NCBI GenBank assembly: GCA_013180625.2
Contig: SNVD02010585.1
Coordinates: 248,001-312,000 of the forward strand
From: Boswellia sacra
Lineage: Eukaryota > Streptophyta > Magnoliopsida > Sapindales > Burseraceae
Reading direction: 5' to 3'
DNA: 64,000 bases
Part shown: positions 21,698 through 33,554 of the stretch, piece after piece
How the letters are laid out: every line of letters starts with the position of its first letter
Numbering within the stretch: position 1 is the first letter of the stretch
Program-made: the position numbers and the translations under genes
The notes under the pieces: generated by a model
Database searches by the model: none
What the model saw: the letters and a program-made list of their open reading frames with translations, nothing else
What the model was told of the DNA's origin: nothing

Positions 21698-24600
21698 ATG
21701 ACATCATAGTCAACTGTACCTGAGAAGATAGTGACTGTGACAAATACAAAAATAGATGGTGAAAAATTTGATGGTCAAAATAATTTCGGCTTATGGCAGA
21801 GTGAGGTGTTGGACGGGTTATATCAGCAAGATTTGGATATTGTTCTGGAAGAAACAAAACCAGATGATATCAGTGCAAGAGATTGGGACAGACTAAATAT
21901 AAAAGCTTGTAGGTTGATTCGCTCTTGCTTGTGTAGAGAACAAAAATATCCGTTCACGAAGGAGACATCTGCAAGTAAACTGTGGAAGGCGCTGGAAAAC
22001 AAATATATGAAGAAAAGCAATGAGAATCGGCTGTACCTATTGAAGGGATTGTTCCGTTTCCAGTTGAAACCAGGTACGAGCATCAGTTCTCATATTGATA
22101 AGTTGAATAAGTTAATTGCTGATTTGTTAAACTTAGATGAAACCTTCAAAGATGAAATTAAGGCTATGCTATTGATTGGCTCACTTCCGGATGAATTAGA
22201 TCATTTGTGCATTACTCTTATCCATAGGAAAGATAAACTATCTTTTGAAGAAGTTTGTTCTGCTTTGTTGAATTATGAAATTCGTAAGAAAGACTAAAGG
22301 GAACATAGGGATGAGTCAGTAGATGCATTGACAGTTAGAGGGCGTAATCAAAATAGGAAACCAGGAAAAATGAGAAAATCATTGTCGAGGGGTAGATTAG
22401 GAAAAGATGAGTGTGCCTTTTGTCGTGAGAAAGGGCATTGAAAGAAAGATTGTCCTAAGTTGAAAAAGAAAGATAAGGGCAAGGTTGTTTCTGATGCATG
22501 TGTCGTTGAGCGTGAGGATGATAGTGAGTCAGATATATGTCTAGCTGGTCACCTATACACTTCTGGTTCTGATGAGTGGATTATGGATTTGGGTTGTACT
22601 TATCATATGTGTCCACATAGAGAGTGGTTCTTTCAGTTTGAGGAGCTTGATTGTGGAGTTGTGTATATGGACAATGATGATATTTGCGATACTGTTGGGA
22701 TAGGTTCGATCCAATTGAGGAATCATGACGGACTGACTAGAGTTCTTATAGATGTTCGGTATGTACCGAAATTGAAGAAGAATCTTATCTCTTTGGGAGC
22801 CTTAGAATCTAAAGATTGTGGTATATCTATTCGAGATGGTATTCTGAGGGTCACTTCAGGCGCTCTTGTGGTATTAAAAGGCACTAGGAGGAACAACTTG
22901 TATTACTATAATGGTAATATGGTTATTGGATCAGCTGCTATGGTTTCTGATAATGATGCAGATGCAGAGATCATGAGACTGTGGCATATGCGTTTTGGAC
23001 ATACAGGTGAGAAAGCCTTATTCAGTTTGGTGAAACGAGGCTTATTGAAAGGTGCAAAGACCTGCAAGCTGGATTTTTGTGAGCATCGTGTTCTGGGAAA
23101 GCAGAAGAGAATGAAATTTGGCATTACTATTCATAATACCAAGGGTATTCTTGATTATGTTCACTCAGATGTGTGGGGACCTACTAAAACTGCATCTATG
23201 GGAGGTAGGCACTACTTTGTTACTTTTGTTGATGACTTTTCCAGAAGAACTTGGGTGTACTGTTTGAAATCAAAAGATGATGTACTTGGTGTTTTCTTTA
23301 AGTGGAAAAAGATGATTGAGACATAGACTGGCAAGAAAATCAAGCATCTCAGAACAGACAATGGTGGTGAGTATTGCAGTGATCAGTTTTTGAAATTGTG
23401 TCGAGATGAAGGTATTTACGTCATTTTACTGTTAGAGGTACACCACAGCAGAATGTGGTGGCAGAACGCATGAACCGAACATTGCTGGAGAAAGTTTGGT
23501 GCATGTTGTCCAATGCTGGGTTGGGCAAGGAATTTTGGGCTGAGGCTGTGACTTATGTATATCATCTCATTAATCGTCTACCTTCAGCTGCTATTGGTGA
23601 TAGAACTCTATTAGAGGTATGATCGGGATAACCTGTTTCTGATTATGATTCTTTACATGTTTTTGGTTCTCCTGCATATTATCATGTGAAAGAATCTAAG
23701 TTGGATCCTAGAGCTAAGAAAGCGATTTTCTTAGGGTTTGCTTCTGAAGTAAAAGGATATCGTCTGTGGTGTCGTAGTTTGAGGAAGATTGTATCTAGCA
23801 GAGATATGACATTTGATGAGTCTTCAATGTTGAAGAAATCAAAAAACCAAACAAAGTTGAATGGTACTCCATAGCAGGTGGAGCATACTCAGCAGCAGGT
23901 GGAGTTTGAAACGACCACATTGAACCCAGTTAGATCTGTTGAGACAGATAATGGTACTCCTGTGACAGAGGGAGATTTGGGAGATGATGGTGAAGGTTCT
24001 ACTCAGGAACCTCAATAGTAACAAGAATCTACTGCAGTTAGTAGGCCAAGATGTGAGATTTGCAGACCTGCTCGATTTGCTGATATGGTGGCCTATGCAC
24101 TTCCAATTGTAGATGCTGATGTTCCTTCCACTTATAGAGAGGCAGTCAGATGTTCTGAAGTTGATGAGTGGAAGACAGCCATGAGCGAAGAGATGCAGTC
24201 TCTTTAGAAGAATGAAACTTGGGAGCTAGCTCAACTACCGAAGGGTAAAAATGTAATTAGGTACAAATAGGTATATGCAAAGAAAGAGGGATTTCCTGAC
24301 AAGAATGACGTCCGATACCAGGCAAGGTTGGTGGCTAAAGGCTATGCTTAAAGGGAAGGAATTGACTACAATGAGGTATTTTCTCCAGTTGTGAAACATT
24401 CTTCCATTAGAATTTTGTTGGCCTTGGTAGCTCAGATGAATATGAAACTAGTTCAACTTGATGTAAAAACTGCATTTTTGCATGGTGACTTGGAAGAGAA
24501 AATCTATATGACTCAGCCAGAGGGATTCAAAGTTGTTGGTAAGGAAAATTTGATTTGCAAACTGAAAAGATCGATTTATGGTTTGAAGCAATCTCCCAGA

Positions 24601-25690
24601 CAGTGGTATAAGCGATTTGATCGATTTATGATGGGTTAGAGGTACACAAGAAGCAAATTTGATAATTGTGTGTATTTTCAGAGGCTACATGATGGTTCTT
24701 TCATTTATCTACTCTTGTATGTTGATGATATGTTGATAGCATCGACGAATGTCGAAGAAATTGCAAAGTTAAAGACTCAGTTGAATCAAGAGTTTGAGAT
24801 GAAAGATTTGGGTGAAGCTAAGAAGTTCTAGGCATGGAGATTAGCAGAGATAGAGGAAGAAACAAGATTTGTTTGACTCAGAAGTAGTATCTGAAGAAAG
24901 TATTACAGGGTTTGGCATTACAGAGTAGTCAAAACCTGTAAGTACCCCACTTGCTCCTCATATGAAGCTGAGTGCATCTTTATCTCCTAGTACAGATGAG
25001 GAACGAGAGTATATATCTCAAGTTCCGTATGCTAATGCAGTTGGTAGCCTAATATATGTTATGGTGTGTACGAGACCTGACATTTCACATACAGTTGGAG
25101 TTGTGAGCAGGTACATGCATGATCCTGGTAAAGGACATTGACAAGCAGTGAAATGGATTCTGCAGTATTTGTTGAAAACCGTAGATGTTGGCTTAGTCTT
25201 TGAGAGAGATGATACATGTGGTTAGTATGCTATTGGTTATGTTAATTCAAATTATGCTGGTGATTTGGATAAATGTCGATCGACAACCAGTTATGTGTTT
25301 ACTCTTGCAAGAGCACCAGTGAGTTAGAAGTCTACTTTACAGTCTACAGTGGCTTTGTCTACCACAGAGGTAGAGTATATGGCAATGACAGAGGCTGTGA
25401 AGGAAGCTATTTGGTTACAGGGATTGCTGGACGAATTGGGAATTGGGCAGAAGAAGATCACTCTTTATTCTGACAGTCAGAGTACTATCCACTTAGCGAA
25501 GAATCCAATGTTCCATGTTCGTCCGAAGCATATTGATGTTCGGTATCATTTTGTATGGGAGATCATTGATGAAGGAAGAATCTTACTTCAGAAGATTGAG
25601 ACTGCTGAGAATCCCGCAGATATGTTGACTAAGGTTGTAACAGCGATCAAGTTCAGTCATTGTTTGGACTTGATCAACATTGTACAAGTT
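21698..25690 (+). pseudogene. Broken gag-pol polyprotein (Tork copia 1)
   Basis: Gag begins at ATG 21698 but has a TAG at 21707. The best gag block is 21731-22297. The zinc knuckle CAFCREKGH-KKDC (about 22411-22455) has a TGA in it (about 22440). The protease reads WIMDLGCTYHMC (about 22579), so the active-site DSG is DLG. The GAG-pre-integrase zinc finger and integrase core run 22980-23600 with a TAG at 23324-23326 and a frameshift near 23410. Reverse transcriptase (24240-25000) keeps LDVKTAFLHGDLEEK and YVDD (24718-24729). RNase H (25349-25693) is open, ending with a DMLTKVV-type tail. Many in-frame stops, several of CAG-to-TAG type, show that the copy is dead. Confidence 0.9.
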
Positions 25691-25794
25691 TGACTGTGCC
25701 ATTGGGCGCATTTGGAGGCGTTGCAGTTGTGATAGAGAATGTGGGAAAAAGAAGAGTTTTATGGTGGAATGGCTAAATCACCAAGGTGAAGAAT

Positions 25795-26338
25795 TGTTAG
25801 AATTGTGGCTCTTTAGCCATTGTGTGTGTGTGTGTGCAAGGATCCCACATGGAGTGGGAGTCTTTGTGTTGGAGAGACTTGGGCTTATAAATAAAAGCCA
25901 AGTCTTCTCACTTAGTTGTCCCATTAGAAATTCGCCTCCACCACTCTATTTGTAAGGTCTCACATATCAGACCTCATAGTTTAAGGGCCTTTCATTAAGG
26001 ACCTTAAAGTTTGTATTATTTGCTTTCCCCCCCTTTGATTTTAGGTATTTTAGTATTGCCCAATTGTTTGGGTAATTACAATTTGGCCCAATAGTTGTGG
26101 TATTTGTATTGTACCCCAAAAGTTTGTAATTCTCTTTGAAGATAGTAGAAAGTTTCTTCAGCGGCGCCCGAGGACGTAGGTGTTTATACCGAACCTCGTT
26201 AAATCTTGGTGTTCTTTCTATTTTGTATTGTTGGTTGATTGGTTGCCTCGTTAGTTGCTATTATATTCAGTTATCTAGCATAGTTTATGGTTGTGCATTT
26301 GGTTGTTCTGTTGGTTATCACTTCCGCTGTGCATAACA
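25795..26338 (+). repeat. 3' LTR of the 20958-26338 copia
   Basis: It starts TGTTAGAATTGTGGC and ends CTGTGCATAACA. It is the same sequence as the 5' LTR with small indels: the 5' copy carries an extra stretch of about 30 bases in the GTTTGGGTAATTGCAG region. The purine-rich tract directly before it (AAGGTGAAGAAT) is weak. Confidence 0.88.
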
Positions 26339-26343
26339 CTTGT

Positions 26344-26500
26344 TTCATACTTAAGACCTCCAGTACACAGATTTTTCATAGTTGTATCCAATAACCACCA
26401 TATGGTGAAAAGGCTGCATCACTGTAATCATAAGTAGCAATACTTGCTGCTAGATCATTACATTAGTTTGGTGGGATAGGTCTTTCAAGTATGTGCCTAT
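26344..26500 (-). pseudogene. CYP71-like P450 pseudogene A, N-terminal exon remainder
   Basis: On the minus strand the sequence reads ATYDYSDAAFSPYGGYWIQL, which is the B'/C-helix region of CYP71-type enzymes (FSPYGxYWR). It continues across the copia into 20957 and downward. About 26450-26500 still resembles the preceding RPIPP stretch. Further upstream (to the right) the similarity is lost, so the membrane anchor and proline-rich hinge are missing. Confidence 0.65.
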
Positions 26501-27169
26501 AAACTACTAACCCATTAACAACTACCTCCTCCATTATTTACTCAATTTTCTAAATATCATGTTTTTGTTGTAGATCATTGTCAATTGAAAACTTGTGCAA
26601 AGACTAAATTAATTCAACTAGGCTTTTGTTTTTTCCACGTACACTAATGTGTACACATCATGCTTATTTCAAGAAAAGTATTAACAATGCTGTACACTCT
26701 CTCATTACCTTATTGACAATAATGTAGTAATGCAATAAATTATTGACATATCACCTGCCACATTAGTTGTGATACAATTTTTGTATTCCAATTTCATAAG
26801 TATAACATTGGTCTTCTTTTATAAGTTTATCACACTATTTGCATTTAACTTTGTAAGCTAACCTTTGTTGCCGAATAATCAAATATAAAAGATGAATAAC
26901 AACATGCATGGCATATTGAGAAACCTCTAGTAGCTAATTCTCAAACACCAACTTCAATTATATGTACAAAATCCTTTGATCCACAGTTTAATTAAGTAAC
27001 TGTAGATGAAGATTTTTGTTAATTCGAATTCATTAATATTTATTCAAACAAACAACAGTGACACATATCCATGATTATTGACGATTACAAACATGTTAGA
27101 AGAAACAAATAGCATGGTTTGTTTGGAGTCTATGCAACAGGAGATGGTTGATATAGAATGGAAATCAAC
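26501..27169. other. Intergenic region
   Basis: This is AT-rich sequence between two P450 remnants. I see no gene, repeat or terminal structure in it. Confidence 0.3.
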
Positions 27170-27740
27170 AAATTAAAGATCATCTTTTCTTTTAATTGTC
27201 AGACCAAATTAAGGACTCGGACATGTCCAGATCTTTAATATTCTTCAGTCTATCGGGACATTTCCAATCAAAATGGTCCAACAATATTGCTTGAGGAAGC
27301 TTTGTATAGAACAAGACTATATAAATTAAATTCCTTGGCACATCCTTCTTCCATCACCAAATATGATGAATTCAAATTTAGTCCTTCTAAGTCACAAGAA
27401 CAATTAAGAAATCTTTTAGGATTAAAGCTCTCTGGTTTTAGTCTAATATTTTGGATATCCCTTTTAGTTGCCCACACTTTTAAGAATAACTTTAGTTTTG
27501 ATAGGTATGTTGAATTCATCAATTTCACAACCCTTATGACTTTCTCTCAGAGTGGCTTCAATACTTTCATTTCATTAATGCTCGTTTCATCGGCCTTCCC
27601 TTTTCTGTCAAAGACTTGTCTAACCTTGGCTTGTGGCACCCTTCTCATAATTCTTGGATTTTTATCATCTCTGACATTGCCCATTCTATCGTTGGAGAAG
27701 ATGCTTATTGCTAGCATGAAATATGTCCTGAAAAATAGTT
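27170..27740 (-). pseudogene. CYP71-like P450 pseudogene, second fragment
   Basis: On the minus strand the I-helix/J region (KNPRIMRR, then KVRQVFDRKGKADET-like) is followed directly by IDEFNIPIKTKVI, the F-N-P-K-R-F stretch, and a heme motif FGDGRRMCQGI (about 27330-27360) that keeps Arg and Cys. The K-helix ExxR block that should sit between these is deleted. At least two frameshifts separate the segments. The fragment is on the same strand as the copy A pseudogene and probably derives from an adjacent tandem paralogue. Confidence 0.65.
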
Positions 27741-28253
27741 AGGGTATCGATCATTAAATGAAATTAAAAATAAACATATGTTTAAGAATAAACGCCTGTG
27801 GGTGACTCCAAACATGCACTCGTTGGTCAATGTTAAAGAAACATAAAAAAAAAAGCATATGGCATTTAGGATTAATTTATATACAATAAGTAAAAATACT
27901 TACAACTACTATCGTAGCACCGTAACACTAATCGCATCATCACCATAACACTTCACATCCCATATCTTTTAGGACGAGATTTTAGATAAAAAATTGGGAA
28001 GAGTATAATTACTTTTAAAATAATTTGGATTCGTAAATATTTAGCCGATAACAAAACAACCACCAAATTTAAGGGTTTTGGTTTATTAAAAAAATCTAAA
28101 AATTTAAATAATCTTTATATGTAAGACTACAATTTTTTCTCCTTTTTATGATAAGAAAAGTATTCCTTGTTTCAAGGATAATGGTAAGAGTTTTATAACA
28201 ATTAAATAATATACGGATGTGGCTAGATGCATCCTTAAATATACTCTAAAGTT
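27741..28253. other. Intergenic region
   Basis: No gene or clear repeat was seen. It ends at the left LTR of the next copia element. Confidence 0.3.
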
Positions 28254-28753
28254 TGTTAGTTTTGGCTCACAAATTCTAGTTGAAATCATTGTCAGACCTA
28301 GGAACCCACGCTCCTGCGTAAGGAGGATTGCACTCTTACGCAACCTAGCAGAGATGTTGCGCTCCTACGCAGAGCAAATTGTGCCACTATGCAAATGGCG
28401 ATTATTGTTCACGACCAAGACATTATTTAAAGACTTTCTTTTCTATTTAAGAGTGGACTTCTCAATATTCTCTTGTAGGGCTTTTACAAAACATGTAACG
28501 CTAAGAAAGTGAGTTATTCCTAGTGAGGAAGCATATTGTAACACCTTGTAATCTGTCTTTCTTTGTAGCGAAATTCTTCTACAGCCTTCCCGATGGATGT
28601 AGGCTCTTCATGAACCGAACCACTTAAATCTTGGTGTTCTCTCTTGTGTTTATTATTGCTTGTTTGTTGACTTGATTTGATTGATATCTCTATTGTGCAT
28701 TGTTATTGCTTGATGCTTGGATGAAATTGGTTGGCAAAGATCATTGGTTTCAT
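28254..28753 (+). repeat. 5' LTR of the 28254-33554 copia
   Basis: It is about 500 bases and lacks a block of roughly 70 bases present in the 3' LTR. Both LTRs contain several copies of a GCGCTCCTACGCA-type word, an internal short repeat. The end is estimated from alignment with the 3' LTR and from the primer-binding site at 28761. Confidence 0.78.
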
Positions 28754-28830
28754 AATTATCTGGTATCAAAACCTTGGTTTTAGCTTGTTTTCGCATACAA
28801 CCTATTCGTGAAAATTCCTAAGTGAGAAAT

Positions 28831-31800
28831 AACGGTTGAAACAAGGTTTGATATTTAGAAGTTTGATGGCAAGGGTGACTTTGGTCTTTGGAAGAAGAAG
28901 ATGAAGGTAATTCTCATGTAGCAGAATTGTGTGAAGGCTTTTAAAGATAAAATTGCCCTTGAAGAAGATTTGTCTGAGGAAGAGCAAGATGAGATCATGG
29001 AGACAACCTATAGTAGTCTCATACTCTACCTGGTAGATAATATTCTACAGCAAATCGATGGAAAGGATATTGCAACAAAGGTTTGGCTAATTTTTGAATC
29101 TTTATATATGACTAAATCTTTATCTAATAAGAATTATCTTAAAGAGCAATTGTTTGGGTTCCAGATGGATCCATCTAAGGCACTAGAAGATAATATTAAT
29201 GACTTTAAAAAGATTATAGTTGACCTTGCTAATATTGATGAGAAGATTAGTAATGAAAACAGGCAGTTATACTGTTGGACTCTCTACCAGCTAATATCAA
29301 GGAGGTTAAAATTTCTATTAAATATGACAGAGATGGTCCTGATCTGCATGATGTACTTGGGGCTCTGAGATCTAGGGAGCTTGAAATTAGGACTAAAAGA
29401 AAGACTAGAAACAATGAAGAAGGTTTGAAAATGAGAGGTAGATTAAAGAAGAGAGAGCAAAAAGATAAGGTCAAGTCAAGATCGAAGTCTAAATCCAAGC
29501 AAGGGAAGAGATGCGATCATTGTAAGAAGGAAAGTCACTTTAGGCGTGGCTATCCTCATTGGAAGAACAAAAAGAAAAAAGCAGTTGAAGATGTGCTACA
29601 GTTGTGACATCAACATCTGACTATGAAGTTGCATAGGTTTTAACAATGTCAGACATAAGATTTGATGGTGAGTAGATTCTCAATTCAGGTTGCACATTCC
29701 ACATGTGTCCTAAGAAAGAATGTTTGCTTCTTATCAGTCTGTTAATGGGCAAAAACTTTTGATGGGGAATAATGTAGCTTGTGATGCGATAGGAATCAGT
29801 TGTATCAGATTTAGGATGTTTGATGGGCCTGTCAAAATCTTGAAGGAAGTGAGACATGTTCCTAAGTTAAAAAAGAACTTGATTTCCTTGGGTACGTTGG
29901 ATAAAATGGGTTGTGAATATAAGGCATCGTCTGGGATGTTACGTGTGACAAAGGAAGCACTGGTTGTCATAAAAGTCAAGATTCATAATGGCTTGTATGT
30001 GTTACAAGGGGAGGTCCTAATTGGAGAACTAGTAGTAAGAGAAGCATCTGATAAAGATAAAACTAAGCTTTGGCATCAAAAGCTTGGTCATATCAGTGAG
30101 AGAGGTTTGAAGAACTTGAGCAATCAAGAGTTATTGTGTGGTGATCAAGTGCGTAAACTTGAGTTTTGTGAGCACTATCTTTGGGAAGTAATGTCAATTA
30201 TATTTCTCAACGAGTGTTCATACTACAAAGGGTACTCTTGATTATATGCATTCAGATCTTTAGGGTCCAACTAGCAAGCCTTCACATGGTGGTAACAGGT
30301 ATGTCTTGTCCTTGATTGATGATTATTCTAGAAAGGTGTGGATTTACTTGTTGAAACATAAGAATGAAGCTCTTAAAAAGTTTAGACTGTGGAAAAGGCT
30401 TATAGAAACTGAGAATGGTAAAAGGGTGAAGAAACCTAGGACAAACCCACAATGAGTTGGTTCAAGTAGAAAGGGTGGCCCAATATGGAGTTGGTAAGGC
30501 CATAATGAAGTCCTGGGTTCAACTCTCCACAATGGCCTTTACCCATGAGGTAAGTGGGAGACCATGACAGTGGGTTGTGGTCACGCTATTAGTTGTGGTG
30601 AGCTTAAACTGGCCTGGACATCTCGGTTACCAAAAAAAAAACTTAGGACAAATAATAGGCTTGAGTTTTGTAGTCGTGAGTTTGATTCTTATTGTAAATA
30701 TTATGGGATTGTGAGGCATAAAACAGTTAGGCATACCTCTTAACAAAATGGCTTAGCTAAGAGAATGAATAGGACTTTAGAAGAGAGAGTTAGGTACATG
30801 CTTTCTAATGCAGGACTGGGAAAAGAGTTTTGGGTAGAAGCTATGGTATTGCAGCTTATTTAGTAAATAGAAGTCTTTCTACAACCATTGATTGCAAAAC
30901 GCCCAATGAGATATGGTGCGGTAGACTAGCTAGTTATGACAACTTGAAAGTGTTTGGCCGTATAGCATATGCACACATAAATGAGGGGAGGTTAGAGCCT
31001 AAAGCATTGAAATGTATCTTTGTTCACTATCCCAAAGGTATGAAAGGCTATATATTATGGTACAAGGCTCTAAGTGTATCAAAACCTATTATAAGTAGAG
31101 ACGTTGTCTTCAATGAAGATAAAATTCTAGGATTGACTACACGGAATGGTGGAGTTTCTAGGATAGACAAATCTGAGGCAATTGGTTCAGAGTTACAGAT
31201 TGTTGGTTTTGAAGTAGAGTCTATAAGCATCGTTTGTCAGCAAGTAATTGAGGATGCACCTGAGACTGAATAACAAGAACCACCACAGCCAGATTATAGA
31301 CTGGTGAGAGATAGAGAAAAGAGGTAGATCAGACCTCCAGAAAAGTATAGTTACTCTGACTTTATGGTTCATGCTTTAAATACAGCTAATGTGATTGATG
31401 GGAATAAGCAACTTACTCACCTTGAGGCCGTGAGTTGTGATGAGTCTATTAAATGGAAAGAGGTAATATTAGATGAGATTAATTCTTTGAATAAGAATAA
31501 GACATGTGAGATTATAGAGAAACTTGAGAAACAAAAACTTGTTGTTGTAAATAGATATTCAAATGTAAGGAAGGGTTGTCAGGTGAGAAGTGTAGATATA
31601 AGGGTAGGCTAGCGGCTAAGGGGTTCACACAACGTGAGCGAATTGATTATAATGAAATTTTCTCTTTTGTGGTGAAGCACACATTGATCAAAGTTCTTCT
31701 ATCAATTATGGCATGTTGTGATCTTGACCTTGAGCAGATGGATGTCAAAACTACGTTTTTGCATGGTGAGTTAGAAGAGAAGATCTAAACGAGCCAACTT

Positions 31801-32901
31801 GAGGAATTTGAACTTCCAGGTAAAGAACATTATATTTGCTTGCTGAGGAAATCATTGTATGGTTTGAAGCAAAGTCCAAGACAATGGTATCTGCGATTTG
31901 ATACATTTATAGTGGGTAAGGGTTTCTCAAGGATGGAAGATATACTCATAGCTAGTAAGGCAATCTCAAAAGTTCAAGACTCGAAGGAGTTGCTACAGAC
32001 TGAGTTTGATATGAAAGATTTGGGGAAGGCTAAGACGATATTGGGTATATGCATTTACAAAAATAGAGACAAAGGTACATTCTTCTTATCTCAGATAAAC
32101 TAACTTGAAAAAGTCTTGCATCGGTTTAACATGGATGGTGCACAGGTTGTTAATGTACCATTGGCAGTGCATTTTAGACTCTAATCTGAGTTGTGTCACA
32201 AAACAAATGAGGAGAAACTTCAAATAGACAGGATTCAATATGCAAATGCAATAGGGAGTGTCATGTACTTGATGGTGTGCACTCGTCTAGATATTGTGTA
32301 GGCTGTATTAGTTGTCAATAGGTTTATGGTGAATCCAAGTAAGGCTCATTAAGAAGCAGTAAAATGGTTAATGAGATACTTGAAAGGATCAATCAGTGAA
32401 GGATTAATGTTTGGTAAAATCGAACAAGAAGGAACAATTTTAGAAAGCTTTGTTGATACAGATTATGCAGGGGATCTTGATAAAAGAAGATCTCAAACGG
32501 GCTATGTGTTCACATTTGGTGGAGGATGTGTTAGTTGGAAAGCTTAGAAGCAGTCCATTATTGCTTTATCAACTACAAAGTTTGAATATGTAGTTGTCAC
32601 TGAAGCTATAAAGGAAGCTTTGTGGTTAATGGGTTTCGTAGCTAAACTTGGAGTATCACAAAAGTCTATGACTGTGTTTTGTGATAGTCAAAGTGTTGGA
32701 CATCTAATGAAGAATCAAATGTATCATGAATTTACTAAGCATATTGACATGAGGTTGCATTTTGTTTATGATTTTGTAATGAAAGGTCCAATAAAAGTGG
32801 AGAAGATCCCTACGAAAGACAATCTAGCTAATATGGCTACGAAGTTATTACCATTGAGAAAGTTCTTGCATTGTTTGGATCTGTTAAAAGGTCCAGAATG
32901 A
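28831..32901 (+). pseudogene. Broken gag-pol polyprotein (Tork copia 2)
   Basis: Gag includes KFDGKGDFGLWKKKMK and SLYMTKSLSNKNYLK; a TAG interrupts it near 28919. The zinc knuckle reads CDHCKKESHFRRGY, so its last Cys is Tyr. The protease reads ILNSGCTFHMC at about 29676: Trp before it is a stop and the catalytic Asp is Asn. The integrase is split by a SINE. Reverse transcriptase keeps MDVKTTFLHGELEEK (about 31738), but the palm is deleted between GKGFSR and MEDILIAS, removing YVDD. RNase H with TKHIDMRLHFVYDF is open at 32620-32901. It cannot be functional. Confidence 0.88.
30446..30641 (+). mobile_element. SINE inserted in the copia integrase
   Basis: The insertion is about 195 bases with an A-tail (30632-30641). 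It is flanked by an 11-bp target duplication, CCTAGGACAAA at 30435-30445 and CTTAGGACAAA at 30642-30652 (one mismatch). An A-box-like TGGTTCAAGTAG lies near its start and a B-box-like GGGTTCAACTC near 30507, as in tRNA-derived SINEs. Removing it restores the integrase reading across KKPRTN / LRTNNRLEF. No protein is encoded. Confidence 0.8.
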
Positions 32902-32979
32902 GGTTTCTTGATGAGTTCTATTAAGGGAAGACTGCAATGTGTTATAGAGATGGAGGATTTGAGATTCAAGATAAAGATT

Positions 32980-33554
32980 TGTTAGTTTTGGCTCACAAAT
33001 CCTAGTTGAAATCGTGTCAGAGCTGGGGACTCGCGCTCCTATACAAGGAGGATTTCAGGCCTACGCAATCTGGTAGAGATGTTGCGCTCCTACGCAATGT
33101 GAGTTGCACTGCTATGCAATGACGGGAAAAGACGCTCTAACTTCAGGTACAGACCTTGCGCTTCTGGGTAAGGCATATCGCCCTGCTGCAGAAATGGTGG
33201 TCACTGTTCATGACCAAGACACTATTTAAATGCTTTCTTTTCTATTTCAGAGTGGACTTCTCAATTTTCTCTTGTATGGTTTCTACGAAACCTATAGGGC
33301 TAAGAGAGTGAGTTATTCTTAGTGAGAGCGAGTATTGTAACACCTTGTAATTTGTCTAAATTTCTTCATAGTGAAATTCTTCTGCAGCCTTCCGAGTGAA
33401 TGTAGGTTCTTCATGAGCCAAACCACTTAAATCTTGGTGTTGCCTCTTGTTTTTATTATTGCTGGTTTGTTTATTTGTCTTGATTGATATCTCTATTATG
33501 CTTTATTCTTGCTTGATTCTTGGGTGAAATTGGCTGACAACCCTTGGTTTGACA
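32980..33554 (+). repeat. 3' LTR of the 28254-33554 copia
   Basis: It starts TGTTAGTTTTGGCTCAC and ends near GGTTTGACA. It is longer than the 5' copy by about 70 bases (around 33120-33195), which the 5' LTR has lost. Confidence 0.8.

Larger units (their letters stand above)
20958..26338 (+). mobile_element. Ty1/copia retrotransposon, Tork lineage, with both LTRs and TSD CTTGT
   Basis: Two near-identical LTRs begin TGTTAGAATTGTGG. The 5-bp target duplication CTTGT is at 20953-20957 and 26339-26343. Copy B of the segmental duplication has the uninterrupted site near 63861-63866 (GACTTCTTCCATGG). The primer-binding site TTGGTATCAAAGC begins at 21533. Domain order is gag, zinc knuckle, protease, integrase, reverse transcriptase, RNase H. 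The gag start pattern KFDGQNNFGLWQ and the D-x-G protease context match Tnt1/Tork elements. It lies inside a P450 pseudogene in the opposite orientation. Confidence 0.92.
17695..26500. repeat. Segmental duplication, copy A (with two insertions)
   Basis: The sequence from CATAAG at 17695 matches 46542 onward for more than 3 kb through noncoding DNA and a P450 pseudogene, then picks up again at 63353-63943. Copy A is interrupted by a Tourist-like MITE (18044-18841) and a copia element (20958-26338); copy B lacks both. Shared stretches in A are 17695-18043, 18845-20957 and 26344-about 26420. By eye identity is high (clearly above 80%), with small indels. An ATGTCCTCAAAGGTTAAG word (18991-19008) is kept in both copies and could be an old first exon, but I cannot support a gene there. 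Confidence 0.85.
28254..33554 (+). mobile_element. Ty1/copia retrotransposon, Tork lineage, with a SINE inside
   Basis: The LTRs begin TGTTAGTTTTGGCTCACAAAT (28254-about 28753 and 32980-about 33554). A primer-binding site TGGTATCAAAACC starts at 28761. The internal region encodes gag, protease, integrase, reverse transcriptase and RNase H in copia order, heavily mutated. No clean target duplication was found: AAGTT precedes the left LTR but does not follow the right end as read. A SINE interrupts the integrase at 30446-30641. Confidence 0.88.

Noticed and set aside
30446..30641. A functional tRNA gene at the A/B-box-like words
   Set aside because: There is no cloverleaf; the A-tail and the 11-bp target duplication show a SINE.
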